In this document: in pieces, positions 31,772 to 41,891 of the stretch
Layout of the letters: each line of letters starts with the position of its first letter
How positions within the stretch are numbered: position 1 is the stretch's first letter
Source: Rhizodiscina lignyota
Taxonomy: Eukaryota; Ascomycota; Dothideomycetes; Aulographales; Rhizodiscinaceae
Length of the DNA: 64,000 nucleotides
Direction: 5' to 3'
Assembly (NCBI GenBank): GCA_010015805.1
Contig: ML978129.1
Location: forward strand, 1-64,000
Notes under the pieces: model-generated
What the model was told of the DNA's origin: nothing
What the model saw: only the letters and a program-made list of their open reading frames with translations
The model's database searches: none
Made by a program: the position numbers and the translations under genes

Positions 31772-33227
31772 CTATATTCGAAACTGTACTGTCAGGTGAT
31801 CCTAGCTCTTGGCTCTTTTCAGAACGTTTTATTTCTTTGAAGCGCAAAGTGCCAATGGCTCTGCGATTCAACTCCAACGTAGTTGACGGCGGACGAGCTT
31901 GGTCCAGCTGTATATAGTTTCGTGACATCTTCCCAGATAGTCAACTGCCGAATGCCGCACCGGGAGAAATGCCGTGAAATTAAGTATTAACGATCAACTG
32001 GAATTGGCGTGCAGCGCGGAGAAAATGACCGTTAGGTTAGAAATGCAGGCTGGAGAGTTCGAGTGCGGGGACGCGGGGTTAGCCATTTTCATGGGGTATT
32101 CCAGTGCGAAAAGGGTGGATAAATAACTAAATAGACAAAAAAGCGGGGAATTAAACGAGTCAAGATGCGCTTGGGTATGGAAAGAACGGGAAAATCGAGA
32201 TCACGTTGGTGGTTGAAATGCTAATTGATTGTTGGCTCAAACGGAGAGTTACCTCCCACTCTTGGCAGAACATCGAATTATATCCAGAGCCATAGGTAAT
32301 TGTATTTCAATCGTCAGTCGTCAAGTCCACGAACGCTGTCTCTGCATTCCACTTCAGATTTGGCTTTGGCTTCGCAAAATATGCAGAAATGTGCGCGAAA
32401 TCTCTCGCATATCAGGGGGATCACTCCTTGGAGTACGAGTTCGTGCGGTTGGTTGGTCGGAGCCGTAGCAGCGCTGGATGCTTTTGCTGGTTGCAGTGGA
32501 GTATGACTGCTCATACTTGTTCTAGGAACGACTCTTGCGCCTGAGCTGGGGTTGCGTTGAGCGGATATTGGTGCGGTTGGCAGGTTCAGAGGGGCAGATG
32601 GAGCTGTCAATCGAACCATTGTCTGCTTCGCAATATTCTCGATCCCCAAGCATAAACTTCATATCTGTCAGCTCTTGAAGCCGCCAGAAGTGATATCCTG
32701 CTTCAGCTACTCTTTCATGCCAAGCAGCTTTTTCGTCGTGGAATGTCCTCGTTGTCTTCGTCACAATGAGAGTATGGAGATGATGGACGAATCAAATTGG
32801 GAGCTCCCGTAATGCTCCATAAACAATGCCCCGTATTCGTGCAAAAGAACAAGGAAGGTAGAACAAACAAGAAATCTTCCGATTCAATTGGGACTCCTGA
32901 AATGGCTAGACGAATGGACAAGTGAAAAGATGGTTCAATGGACCAATCGCGTGTCGGGACGCGCCATTTTCGCGCTAGTGTACCCCTGTTGATGGGTAGC
33001 TAATGATTGACCCTGCCCTGTTCGACTTAGGTAGCTTGTGAGTACTTCCATGAACAATAAGACAGACAATGCCGAGGTGAAAAATTCATTATTTGGTCTG
33101 TTTGGTAAGAATAGCCGCACGATTTTATTCTGTTTAGTAGGACCAGTTTGGTATCACGCGAGACATTACCCATTTCGAACCTGTATCGCCGTCCCAATGC
33201 CTTAGTCTTCATGAAAAGAGCTATTGA
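31772..33227. other. Intergenic with weak minus-strand frames
   Basis: 1.45 kb between the esterase start and the TLDc stop. A minus frame at 32522-32764 (KAAWHERVAEAGYHFWRLQE) and an overlapping one at 32314-32649 look mildly protein-like, but I found no sound splice or start to join them. Otherwise nothing is seen. Confidence 0.35.
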
Positions 33228-34355
33228 TTAGCTCCCGATGAACCATAGTTCAACGCCGAGGACCTCGAATTTCGTGCCTTCGTCACTTAGCGGTTCATTG
33301 CCGAATGTTGGACATGAGCTTGAGATGCCTCTCTCTAGACCATCGCCAAGCCAAAGCCCATAGTGCCCGTCTCTGTTTTAAAAAGTTAGCACTCGTTGCG
33401 AAGCTTGAGAATAACACAAAGCTCTGTACGCACCCCCCTCCAATACTCAAATATCCAGCTTCGCAGTAGATCAGGAAATCGTTCTCTCCACTGTACGGAA
33501 ACGCTTTGAACCGAATCGTGTCCGGAGTTGCCGTGCCACTCCTCACATCTCTACCTGATTCTGACGGAGCTTGCAGACCAGAACGTTTCGGCTGTGATAT
33601 CGTCGTCATTCGTTGGGCATTGGTAGTATCCTCGCTTGGTGGTGGAGGCAGCGAGGCTAACGTCGGCATAGAGGAGAGTATTGAAGCTCGCCAAAGGAAG
33701 CATTCGCCGTTGCCGAAGAAATGAGGTGCCGGGCGTGGCGCATCGCTAAGATATGATCCGAAGACCTGTTTCCATAATGTTAGCTTTCTGCTACCGATAT
33801 ATGAGCATTCAGGCAACTTGCATTTCCACTTCCGTCTCGCACTACTAGCACAAATCCACCTCTTTTCCCACGAAAGTCATCAGCTCGCTTGTATAGTGTC
33901 GCTAAACTGCTACCATCCTGATCCAGACTGTATACTAACTGCCACCGGTCTACTAATTGATTGCGCGGCGGGACAAGTAGCCTGATCTCTTCTGCTAACG
34001 CCTTGGTCAGAAGTTTAGCAGATTCCGTGGTATTGTATTTGTAGCCTTCGAGGGATAGCGCGGTCAACGGCGGAGGCTGAAATGGAGACGCAGTTCTTCG
34101 CGGCGGTGTGTAGAAGGCGCCATTCATCCCCGCGTCGTCTACGTTCGACGACTTGTGTGATGAATGTTTGGGAGACCCGCCGCGGAGAAGTGAGCCAGTT
34201 GGCTCGCTAGAGAGGCGACGGAGGATGCCTGAGACCGCCACGCTGACTGGATATGAAAAATACGATGAATTGTTCGACGATTGAGAGTCGCTTGGGTTGA
34301 GGTTGTCGGCGTCGTGGGAAGGTGGAGGGGAAGGCTTTAAGTCTGGGGAGGACAT
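33228..34355 (-). CDS. TLDc-domain protein, OXR1-like
   Basis: Three exons, 33822-34355, 33434-33765 and 33228-33372 (336 aa). The first intron (33766-33821) must begin with GCAAGT, giving a GC-AG intron: it joins VRDGSGN to VFGSYLSD and keeps frame, with a GCTAAC branch. The second is GTGCGT..CAG. After a disordered Ser/Pro-rich 140 residues, the TLDc domain reads WQLVYSLDQDGSSLATLY, RGGFVLVVRD, GNGECFLW, YLSIGGGDGHYGLWLGDGL and a final FEVLGVELWFIG. TLDc proteins protect cells from oxidative stress, and OXR1-type members bind and regulate the vacuolar V-ATPase. The start at 34355 (MSSPDLKPS) is the first ATG; the frame before it opens with TTG. Confidence 0.9.
33766..33821 (-). other. GC-AG intron in TLDc gene
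   Basis: 56 nt, donor GCAAGT, branch GCTAAC, acceptor CAG. No GT donor in the area preserves the TLDc frame, while this GC donor matches the known GC-AG consensus. Confidence 0.8.
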
Positions 34356-34848
34356 GCGCAAGAGTGCGGAGGGCGACCGATGTTTAAGTTTACCGTAACA
34401 AGTTTGAAACTGTCGGTACTGGAGACGCGCTGGAAGTTGTTGTGACAAGTTGTTCTGAAGAGTTGTGGGCCAATGACGAGCGATGCGCCGATTTCATGCA
34501 TGACACCGCGGCTTTGAAGTGGCTCGATCCCAGTTCTGGATGCTTGTATTTTTGGACTATTTACGATGCCGAGCGCCATATCATGCTGATTTAAATATTT
34601 CCACCAAAATCATATTGTAAACAGATCCTCTCGCATCCATATTCCTTTATCTGTCCAGGAATGCTTTTCGCCCTCAAAATTAAAGGCATCCAGCACATTC
34701 AACTTTTTACAAGGGTAACATATTCTAAAGAGTTAATTGGTAGGCAGTTGATTGCGGAAGCCTTCCATGGCAATGCTGCATAAAAGAATTTGTATAATTC
34801 CTATTCGTTGTCATGCATCTCGAGTGTGTGATCTCATTCAGAGCTAAT
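34356..34848. other. Intergenic, no gene seen
   Basis: Upstream of the TLDc gene and downstream of TRM10; no supported frame. Confidence 0.5.
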
Positions 34849-36177
34849 TCAATCCTTGCGTTTCACTTCATCCGCATTCCCGTTTGCATCATGCACATTT
34901 TCCTCAGTAGCATCTGCCTTGCCCGCCTCCGCTTCATGAGCATCCTCCTTGATTTCAGCTGCTCCTGGGAACTCCTCTTCAGGACCATCGTTCTCGTGAG
35001 CTTCAACTTCTCCATTTGAAGCCAGAGTTGACTGTCCATTGATACCATCACCCTGGCCGTCCGCGGCGTCGTCGTCCTCGGGAAGTAGAACGCCTCCCTT
35101 TCTTTTTGGTATAACTTCCATAAATGCCTTAGCCCAATCACCAGATTCCAGCCACCTTAGCATAATCTCCAGAACATGGTTCGTTGTTAACACCTGTCGG
35201 CTGCTCATCTTGATGTACTCTCCGATGGGCAATTTTGCAGTCTTGACGTTCCTATCCATTGCATGCTTGTGGCAGATGCCCTTATGCCTGTTACGATCCA
35301 CGAGCCCGCCAATGACGTATGTGACACCAGCTTTGAGTTCAGTCAAAGTGACATCGCTGTCACTGGACAGATACACGACCTCGGCTTGCTCCTTTGAAGT
35401 GTCATTTGTTGCATCAGCCTCGGCAGGCTTCGAGAGTGCACTTCTCAAATTCTCTAGATCTTTGACCTGCATCCAAGTGCGCGCTCGTTCAGCGACTTGA
35501 ACAAAATCATCGTCGAACGTTCTGAAACCCCTCCAGGATTTGTAGTTCTTTGACAGCACAGTGTCAAATCGCTCCTTTAGGCGTCCATTGAAGGAGCTGA
35601 CAGCAAGATGAGCCCTGAAGCGAGCATTCTTGTTTTCTGAATAACATCGTGTCAATTGGCCTGCCAAGGAGACAATCTCATTCTCTGTCATGAGACTGTC
35701 AAAGTTACAGTCAACAATGCACGTAATTGGCACTTGTTGGCCGGGAGGCTTCTTCGACCGATCTGATTCCTTTGACTGCTCGCCTGCCTCCCGGGCAGCA
35801 CGATCACGCTCTTTCTTTCGATGCTTCTGCTCTTTGCGTCTGGCCTTGCGCTCGGGCGCCTTCGCCTCCCACTCTTGTTTCTTTCTCAATTTCTTTAACT
35901 GGTTCTTGGAAAGTCCTGTTGGATTTTCGGTCGTCCTAGTTCCATCTTGACTGCTATGGTTCTCAAGCTGAGTTCCTAGCTCTTCAGTAGGTTCGGTGTG
36001 CCCCTGGGGTATCGAGCTATTCTCGCTTGGAAGCTTAAATGGCTTGGATTCGTGACCATTGGTTTCCTCAGCGGCCAATTCAGAGTTTTTCGGATTCAAG
36101 TCGGCCTCACGAGAAATTCCGCAGTCCCTATCATGATCAAGTTTTTGAATCTTTAAGGGTCGCTCGTCTGCTTCCAT
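34849..36177 (-). CDS. TRM10: tRNA (guanine-9-N1)-methyltransferase
   Basis: Single exon, 442 aa from the ATG at 36177 (a GTG at 36186 only lengthens the frame). Residues 1-150 are charged with a Lys/Arg-rich helix (SKNQLKKLRKKQEWEAK), typical of the Trm10 tRNA-binding arm. The SPOUT core reads VDCNFDSLMTENEI, then VVYLSSDSDVTLTEL, YVIGGLVDRNRHKGIC, KLPIGEYI and VLTTNHVLEIMLRW. Trm10 adds a methyl group from S-adenosylmethionine to N1 of G9 in tRNAs. The last 75 residues are acidic and disordered, longer than in yeast. It stands head-to-head with the WLM protease gene over 400 bp. Confidence 0.94.
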   Translation of the reverse strand: MEADERPLKIQKLDHDRDCGISREADLNPKNSELAAEETNGHESKPFKLPSENSSIPQGHTEPTEELGTQLENHSSQDGTRTTENPTGLSKNQLKKLRKKQEWEAKAPERKARRKEQKHRKKERDRAAREAGEQSKESDRSKKPPGQQVPITCIVDCNFDSLMTENEIVSLAGQLTRCYSENKNARFRAHLAVSSFNGRLKERFDTVLSKNYKSWRGFRTFDDDFVQVAERARTWMQVKDLENLRSALSKPAEADATNDTSKEQAEVVYLSSDSDVTLTELKAGVTYVIGGLVDRNRHKGICHKHAMDRNVKTAKLPIGEYIKMSSRQVLTTNHVLEIMLRWLESGDWAKAFMEVIPKRKGGVLLPEDDDAADGQGDGINGQSTLASNGEVEAHENDGPEEEFPGAAEIKEDAHEAEAGKADATEENVHDANGNADEVKRKD

Positions 36178-36579
36178 GCTGATCACTGAAGACGAATTAT
36201 CTTCTCAACTGGAAAAGATCCTTTTCGCAGTTGCTGAGCCACAAGCTTCACGGGAGAATCCCGGCCGGCCAATGTCCGGTCATCTTTCGGCGCTTGGATA
36301 ACCCGAAGCTACCTCAAGCCTCAGACGTAACGCGTCAGTTTTCTCGATTCCACCTCCATCGAACGCAAAGAGGCAGACTGTGCATTACGGGAACGCGAAG
36401 TCCACGCTTCAAATCGCGTCTTTCACGCAATGCCTACCTCTGACATCTTCCAAACAGCTTGAAGTTCCGTGACCAACCAGCATTCACTAAGTCCAAAGTT
36501 TTTATCCTCTTCCGAATTTCACAACTTCCTCGACATTCACTGCCAACTCTCCGTATCCCTTTCTTCAGCCTTCTTCAAG
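36178..36579. promoter_or_regulatory. Divergent promoter region TRM10 / WLM protease
   Basis: 402-bp interval between two divergent starts. No clear TATA box was found. An open frame crosses part of it on the plus strand but the conserved protein starts at 36580. Confidence 0.4.
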
Positions 36580-37962
36580 ATGCCTCTCGGTTTCGAGCGC
36601 CTGAATGAACGCACCAAGCGGCCTAACGAGCTCATCAATTTCATAAAGCCATTACCAGGTCCAGACGAAGCTCTAGCGAGAGACTTTCTCGAACGAGTCG
36701 CAGCAGTATGCTACCCCATCATGAAGCGCAACCATATCGCGGTCATGTCTCTCGAAGAGTATGAGCCGAATCGAGAGTTCATCGGACGCAATTTCAACAA
36801 TGGCGAAGTCATCCAACTTGTTCTCAAGGCACCATCTACTGGACAATGGGTACCATTCAAGCACGTCCAGATGGTAATGATGCATGAGCTGGCGCACTGC
36901 AAGCAGATGAATCACTCAAAGGCGTTCTGGAAGGTCAGAGATGTCTACGCGGAGGAGCTTCGTGGACTATGGGCAAAGAATTATACTGGAGAGGGACTGT
37001 GGGGAAGGGGACAGACCTTGTTGAGTGGCCAATACGACACCGATGTGATGCCTGAGGCTATTCAAGATATTGACAGACTATGCGGTGGCACGTTCCGTAG
37101 CAGGGGACGCAAGAGGAAGAGAGAGAAACCTCAGCTCACGTATGCCGAGAAGAAACAAAGGAGGATTGCAAAGAAATTCGGCAAGGGCGGTGTCTCGCTA
37201 GGCGCTGATGAGGAGGTGCGAACACAGCTAGAGGGCGGCAAGAAGGTCAAGGGCAAACCACGCGTAGCCAAGAGTGCTCGTGGCCGAGAGCTCAGGGCTG
37301 CGGCTGCATTGGCTAGATTCGACTCCGCCAAGAAAGAGGAGGTCAAGGAAGAGCCAGAGGAAGACATTCCTTGGAGCGAAACCGAGTCTGAAGGTGAAGA
37401 CGTCACTGGTGCCACGGCAATTGACACAGATGGCTCGAAAATGACCGATGGTGAAGGACGGGATTTAGTTAACGTTTGTGGCGCGGAAGATCCGAACGAC
37501 GACGATGTCAAGCGTGAGATGCGCGAGCTGTTCGAATTCGGCTTCACTAAAGCGAAGGCAAAAGCCGGCAGAAGCAAGACAACGGAGTCACGGCCAGCAG
37601 ATGAAGGCGATGTCGAGGAAATACTGACGACTATTGACAATCACGGCGAGAAAACAACGAAAGAGCATGTACATGTAGCAGCAGACGAACCTGCCGAGAC
37701 ACCCAAAACTCCTGAACCGCCCGTTCAACCAGTCTTGACGCCATCTCCGCCATCATCGAGCACCTGCGGTGTCTGTTCTTTAAGCAACGCCGAAGGCGAC
37801 CTAACCTGTGCAGCTTGTTCAAACGTCCTCATTGTGGACGAGATGCCAAACAACTGGCGCTGTGACAGTGACTCTTGCAGCGGCTTAGTCTACCGCAATG
37901 CTGGAGATTGCGGCGTGTGCGGACTGTGTGGAGGTCCAAAACCATTTTCAATCGATGCATGA
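36580..37962 (+). CDS. WLM-domain metalloprotease, Wss1/DVC1-like
   Basis: Single exon, 460 aa; the start at 36580 (MPLGFERLNERTKRPN) is the family start. Residues 1-175 form the WLM domain with the zinc site HELAHCKQMNH at 102-112 (HExxH plus a further His). A long charged linker rich in Lys and then Asp/Glu follows. Near residues 385-455 there are two Cys-rich segments, one like a RanBP2-type zinc finger (CGVCSLSN...CAAC) and a second CxxxxC..CGVCGLCGG. Wss1-type proteases cut proteins crosslinked to DNA and work with Cdc48 and SUMO; here the RanBP2-type finger suggests ubiquitin or nucleic-acid binding. Nuclear action is inferred from the family. Confidence 0.92.
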   Translation: MPLGFERLNERTKRPNELINFIKPLPGPDEALARDFLERVAAVCYPIMKRNHIAVMSLEEYEPNREFIGRNFNNGEVIQLVLKAPSTGQWVPFKHVQMVMMHELAHCKQMNHSKAFWKVRDVYAEELRGLWAKNYTGEGLWGRGQTLLSGQYDTDVMPEAIQDIDRLCGGTFRSRGRKRKREKPQLTYAEKKQRRIAKKFGKGGVSLGADEEVRTQLEGGKKVKGKPRVAKSARGRELRAAAALARFDSAKKEEVKEEPEEDIPWSETESEGEDVTGATAIDTDGSKMTDGEGRDLVNVCGAEDPNDDDVKREMRELFEFGFTKAKAKAGRSKTTESRPADEGDVEEILTTIDNHGEKTTKEHVHVAADEPAETPKTPEPPVQPVLTPSPPSSSTCGVCSLSNAEGDLTCAACSNVLIVDEMPNNWRCDSDSCSGLVYRNAGDCGVCGLCGGPKPFSIDA

Positions 37963-38442
37963 GCATCATTACCCTGGATGATAGGGGCAAACTGGCTTAC
38001 GATTTGCCGTGGGATTTATGACTTGCATGATTTTGACGAATATGATACCCCTGGCTGCTACTCCGTAGAATTTTGCTTCAACGATATGCACAACGCAGCG
38101 CGACGCAGCGCATGAGCTCACATAGATACCATCGCACATAATGCACAAACAGATCTAGATTTATGAAGACCGATTCATCCCTCATCTTTTGATTATGTAT
38201 ACATGAGATCATGCGCTCCGTTTCCCTCCCTCGAGAATGTGACCATCCCCATCCGAGACATCCCCGTGGCGAAAGCTCGGCATGGAGCGAGCTCCCAATT
38301 CGCCCGCAGCTCTAACTCCACGCCATAGCTCCGCATCCACATCGTCACAAGCACCTCTCGAGGTCTATATATACAAGTCTTTGGACCTTTGGCCATTGTC
38401 TCTCATTTAAACACAAATCAAGAATCTGAAATACAAAAATCA
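37963..38442. other. Intergenic
   Basis: 3' flank of the WLM gene and promoter of the small membrane protein gene; contains a TATATATA run at 38366-38373. No gene seen. Confidence 0.5.
38366..38373 (+). promoter_or_regulatory. TATA-like run
   Basis: TATATATA, 70 nt upstream of the ATG at 38443. Confidence 0.35.
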
Positions 38443-39084
38443 ATGGCATCACGCATACTCTTTCCGGCCAGCCGTGCGCTGGTACGGACAAATCTACCGA
38501 ACATACAACGCCGCCCATTCTCACAATCGCGGACATTGGCACAGGAGGCTTCTCCAGCTCCTGCAAGAAAACCTGTAGGAGCTTTTAGAGGAGGGTAAGT
38601 CGCGTATTTCGTTCTCCAAGATCTTCGCGGCTTCAGCGTCCAGTAAAGGCAAAAGCAATAGCACTTCCATGTTCTTACCCTTTTCGCGACAATATCAATC
38701 ACCTTGGAACACCTAGAATATGAAGGATAGATTGGCTAACTTTGACATTTTCCTTCAGACTCTTCGGCTTCCTTCTCGGCTCCACCCTTGCCGGCGCTGG
38801 CATGTACTACTACGTGCTGGACGAGTACAAGGTCTCGAACGAGCTGTTAACAGAAGACATCTATGTTGGTACCCGCCTTGGACACCTGGAGCGCTGGAGG
38901 AGACGGCTGGCCGCGCAAATCGGCGCCGAAGCTATCCCCGACGCGACTTCAGGGCCTGACCGGGCACACAAAGGATGATTGCTAACGACTGGGACTGCAG
39001 ACACTGCACGCGGCGGTACAACGTACGGAGGCGTATATCCAGAGCCTGGAGGAGAAGGTTGCGACAATGGAGAAGAAGAAGTAG
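38443..39084 (+). CDS. Small mitochondrial-type single-pass membrane protein
   Basis: Three exons, 38443-38594, 38759-38864 and 39001-39084 (113 aa), introns 164 and 136 nt. The second donor is GTTGGT. Splicing joins SNELLTEDIY to TLHAAVQRTEAYI and then to a KVATMEKKK end, so the product ends as a short coiled coil. The first 40 residues are rich in Arg/Ser and lack acids (RILFPASRALVRTNL, RRPFSQSRT), like a mitochondrial targeting sequence. A Gly-rich membrane helix follows (LFGFLLGSTLAGAGMYYYV). I recall similar uncharacterised proteins in many Pezizomycotina. The role is unknown; inner-membrane location is inferred. Without the splice at 38864 the frame would end differently at 38976. Confidence 0.75.
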
Positions 39085-39424
39085 TGAAGGATGACTGAGC
39101 AGAAGAGACGTGTATGATAAGAGGACATAAGCTGGCAGGAAGGGCGTACAGGCGGCTGGCATACATATGGACGAGTAGGAAGGAGGACGAGAGCGAGGGT
39201 ACGGTGGCAGCGGACGAAGAGGAGCCGCGATATTTGCAGGAACTCATCTCTTTCTCCATTATTGATTCCCCATAACGAGTTCACGGCGCAAATGAGCCGA
39301 ATAATTCAAAAGAACGCAAGCTATATATTATGGCCTCTTGCTCTGACATTCTTGGCATTTCTTCTTGCGAGGGTAACTGGTGACATCCTCACCATCTCAA
39401 TGCCAAGGTCATCATCAACTCGTT

Positions 39425-39805
39425 CTAAAGGCTATCATCACCACGTTTGAGGATATGAGGTAATAGCTCATCGCTATCAAGGTAGTGTTGGATCAGGTTG
39501 TTTCTTCCCTCAGCACGCTGCTGATCCGTCAATTGGTCCATCTGAGGGCTCGTAACACGCAACTCTTGGCGGGGAAACGGAGGATTTCCACTTTGCTGAT
39601 TTCCCTGAGAGTATTTACCAGATGGGTACTGGTTTACCCGACCTTGCCATAATGACCTCGCGTCCTGAGAAGAGTATCTCGGCTGGTTTGAGATCTTCGC
39701 AACCTGGAAGCCTGGATCCCGGTCGATAACGTGGCCAAACATCTCACAATACGATGAGTCGAGATTCCGAAACCAAGAATATCCTTGTCTAAATATCAGG
39801 TACAT
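39425..39805 (-). CDS. Doubtful Gln-rich open frame
   Basis: 126-residue frame from the ATG at 39805, Gln/Asn/Ser-rich with a helical end (DQQRAEGRNNLIQHYLDSDE). No domain, no splice partner identified, no signal peptide. It lies in the gap between the small membrane protein and the carrier gene and could be a last exon or a chance frame. Confidence 0.25.
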   Translation of the reverse strand: MYLIFRQGYSWFRNLDSSYCEMFGHVIDRDPGFQVAKISNQPRYSSQDARSLWQGRVNQYPSGKYSQGNQQSGNPPFPRQELRVTSPQMDQLTDQQRAEGRNNLIQHYLDSDELLPHILKRGDDSL

Positions 39806-39998
39806 ACACGCCCATGCGTTTGCCCCCGTGTATGAGAAACGCCAGATTTTGAGACCCAAAGAAAAAACAGAATGGCCAGCCAGATGAACGTGAGAACGTC
39901 TCAGAGCTCTAGCAATACTACGGGGGAATTATGCATAGCCGGTAAAGAAAGAACCCATTCCGGCATAAACCACGGTCGCTTCGTAACTAGATCAAGGC

Positions 39999-41264
39999 CT
40001 ATCTCACCAATACAGGTGAAGCCTTCTTGGCAGCTGCGGCTGCCTTCTCCGCCAACTTTTGAAGCTGGTCTTGCCTCAGTTTTCGGAGATACCGGAAAAG
40101 GAGTACGAAGAGCAGCTCCATTCTGCACATATTGTTAGTATGATCTTGGGTCGAAAGGGGCCGCGAATAAAAGATCTTACCTCTCTTTCGTCATCATCAG
40201 CAAGCCCTGGACCATAAAACCTTTCAGAATTTGGGGACCAATGCCCTTGAAAAGGCCCCAGGGACCCTCGTGTTCGACGATGTAGGCCATGACTTCGCCG
40301 AAGCTCTTAAATGGCTGGCCGTTTCTGGCTGGTGGTGGCTTCGACTGGAGACCGACTTTAGCGACGATCAAAGGTTGCGTTGCAATTGTCGCAAGCATCT
40401 TTGACAGAGAGCCGAGAACTGCTCTGATCAGTATATTTCCAAGTAGCACTACAACCAATTTAACTTACTGAATGCCTGCCAAGGCCGCAGCTGCTTGCTA
40501 TTTGGGAATATTAGGTCGTGCAGTCTCTGATACGAGCCGTAAGTGATAGCGGGGTTTATGACAAGGACCAAGCTAGCTTTCAGGCCCCTCCACAGGCCTT
40601 GTAAGCCGTCTTCTTCGACGACCTCACGTCCGGTTGCAATCAGTCCTTTTCGGTCATATCTGTGGACTGTCTGCTGCCTCGTTGTAACCACCGCAACTGG
40701 TATGGTGAATAGTTGCGCCAATGCGCCCGCAATAGCACCAACACCAAGTTCGATGGCCGTGCCGGGGTGAGGAGAACCCGGAGGTTGATATGAAAGGTAC
40801 AAGGATCGCACGGCAGTATACCAGTAGAAGTAGGCAAAGTTCGTCGAAGCGACACCGAGCAGCGAGCCAGCCATGCCAGCATAGAGACCGACTACGCCTT
40901 CACTCTTGACAATCTTCCGGACCGCATCAAGTGTGCCATGGTAGTGCTCATGCTCAACGTGCGCAGGTACGACCGGAGTACCGTTTTGGTCGGGTTTTAA
41001 TTCCGGAGGTGGGAGGAAGGTGGATGATGTAGGAGTGGGTGTCGAGTCGGGAGCCTTCTTCTTCTTAATCTGCACTTGCAGTTTAGTTTTTACACTGCAG
41101 ATTGTCAGAGTCGTGGCCCTTTGGACTTGGGGTGAGACTGCGGAAAAGGAAAGCCATGGTACGTACATGTCTAGCGGATACACCAATGCATTGGCGAGAA
41201 CAGCACCAGTTGCGCCCGCTACCGCTGAGCCCCAAGGCGGCAGTTCCTTCGATTGAGCGGCCAT
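39999..41264 (-). CDS. Peroxisomal-type adenine nucleotide carrier (Ant1/PMP47-like)
   Basis: Four exons: 41167-41264, 40469-41094, 40181-40418 and 39999-40122 (361 aa), introns 72, 50 and 58 nt. Splicing the first intron creates YPLDIVKTKLQVQ, the mitochondrial-carrier PxDxxK signature; further copies of the three-fold repeat end in FTIPVAVVTTRQQ and ATQPLIVAKV. Six membrane helices fit the family. The FTIPVAVVTTRQQT second repeat and the C-terminal Lys/Ala helix are typical of PMP47/Ant1, which brings ATP into peroxisomes in exchange for AMP to feed fatty-acid activation. The short Lys-rich loop after the first repeat (KKKKAPDS) supports this branch. A mitochondrial paralogue is less likely. 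Confidence 0.9.
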
Positions 41265-41891
41265 TGCGAGAGGAATTCGGCGTCACCTACGCAATTTATT
41301 TCCAGAAGACGGGAAGTCGGTGTGGGCGCGCGTGCCGCGGATGACGTTTTGATAACGGGGAAAGCTCCTATGGAGAGTGGGGAAACAATGAACCAGGCGC
41401 TACCTAATCATGCTCGGAGAAAGGAGAAACGGAGGACAGTGAAATATAGAGTCGAGATAGGTGGCGACGGCAAGGTTCAGGCGGGAGAGGAGGGAATTAT
41501 GTTTTCGATGCATGGCGGTCGTGATGATTGCTCAGGTAGAGCGCTGCCGACAATCACCGACCTCGGTTGTCTTTCATCTCGGGGCTGGCCCGGCGGAGCG
41601 ACTGTAGCGACTGAGAGCCTGAGAATTGCGGGAACGTGGGATGCGCCCGTTCGGGTCTAGCCTGACTGACGCACGAAGACGCGCTCTCATGGCGACTTAC
41701 AGTGTGGCGCATGTCTTGGTGTAGCCTCTTGGAGTGTCTCATGGACTTGCTTCAGGTGTGAGCCACTTCCTCTCTGCCTCGTTGTTCCATGGTAAGCGTG
41801 ATACCTAATAAGTGATTTCCAGCCCTTTCCTTCCTCTTTCGCGCCTTCCTTTCAATGTTCGGAGCTTTCACTCTCGTGTTTTGTTTCCATC
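41265..41891. promoter_or_regulatory. Divergent promoter region carrier / palB
   Basis: 627-bp interval between two divergent starts. Open frames on both strands lack motifs. I did not see a clear GCCARG cluster (PacC-type) by eye, but this was not searched exhaustively. Confidence 0.4.
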
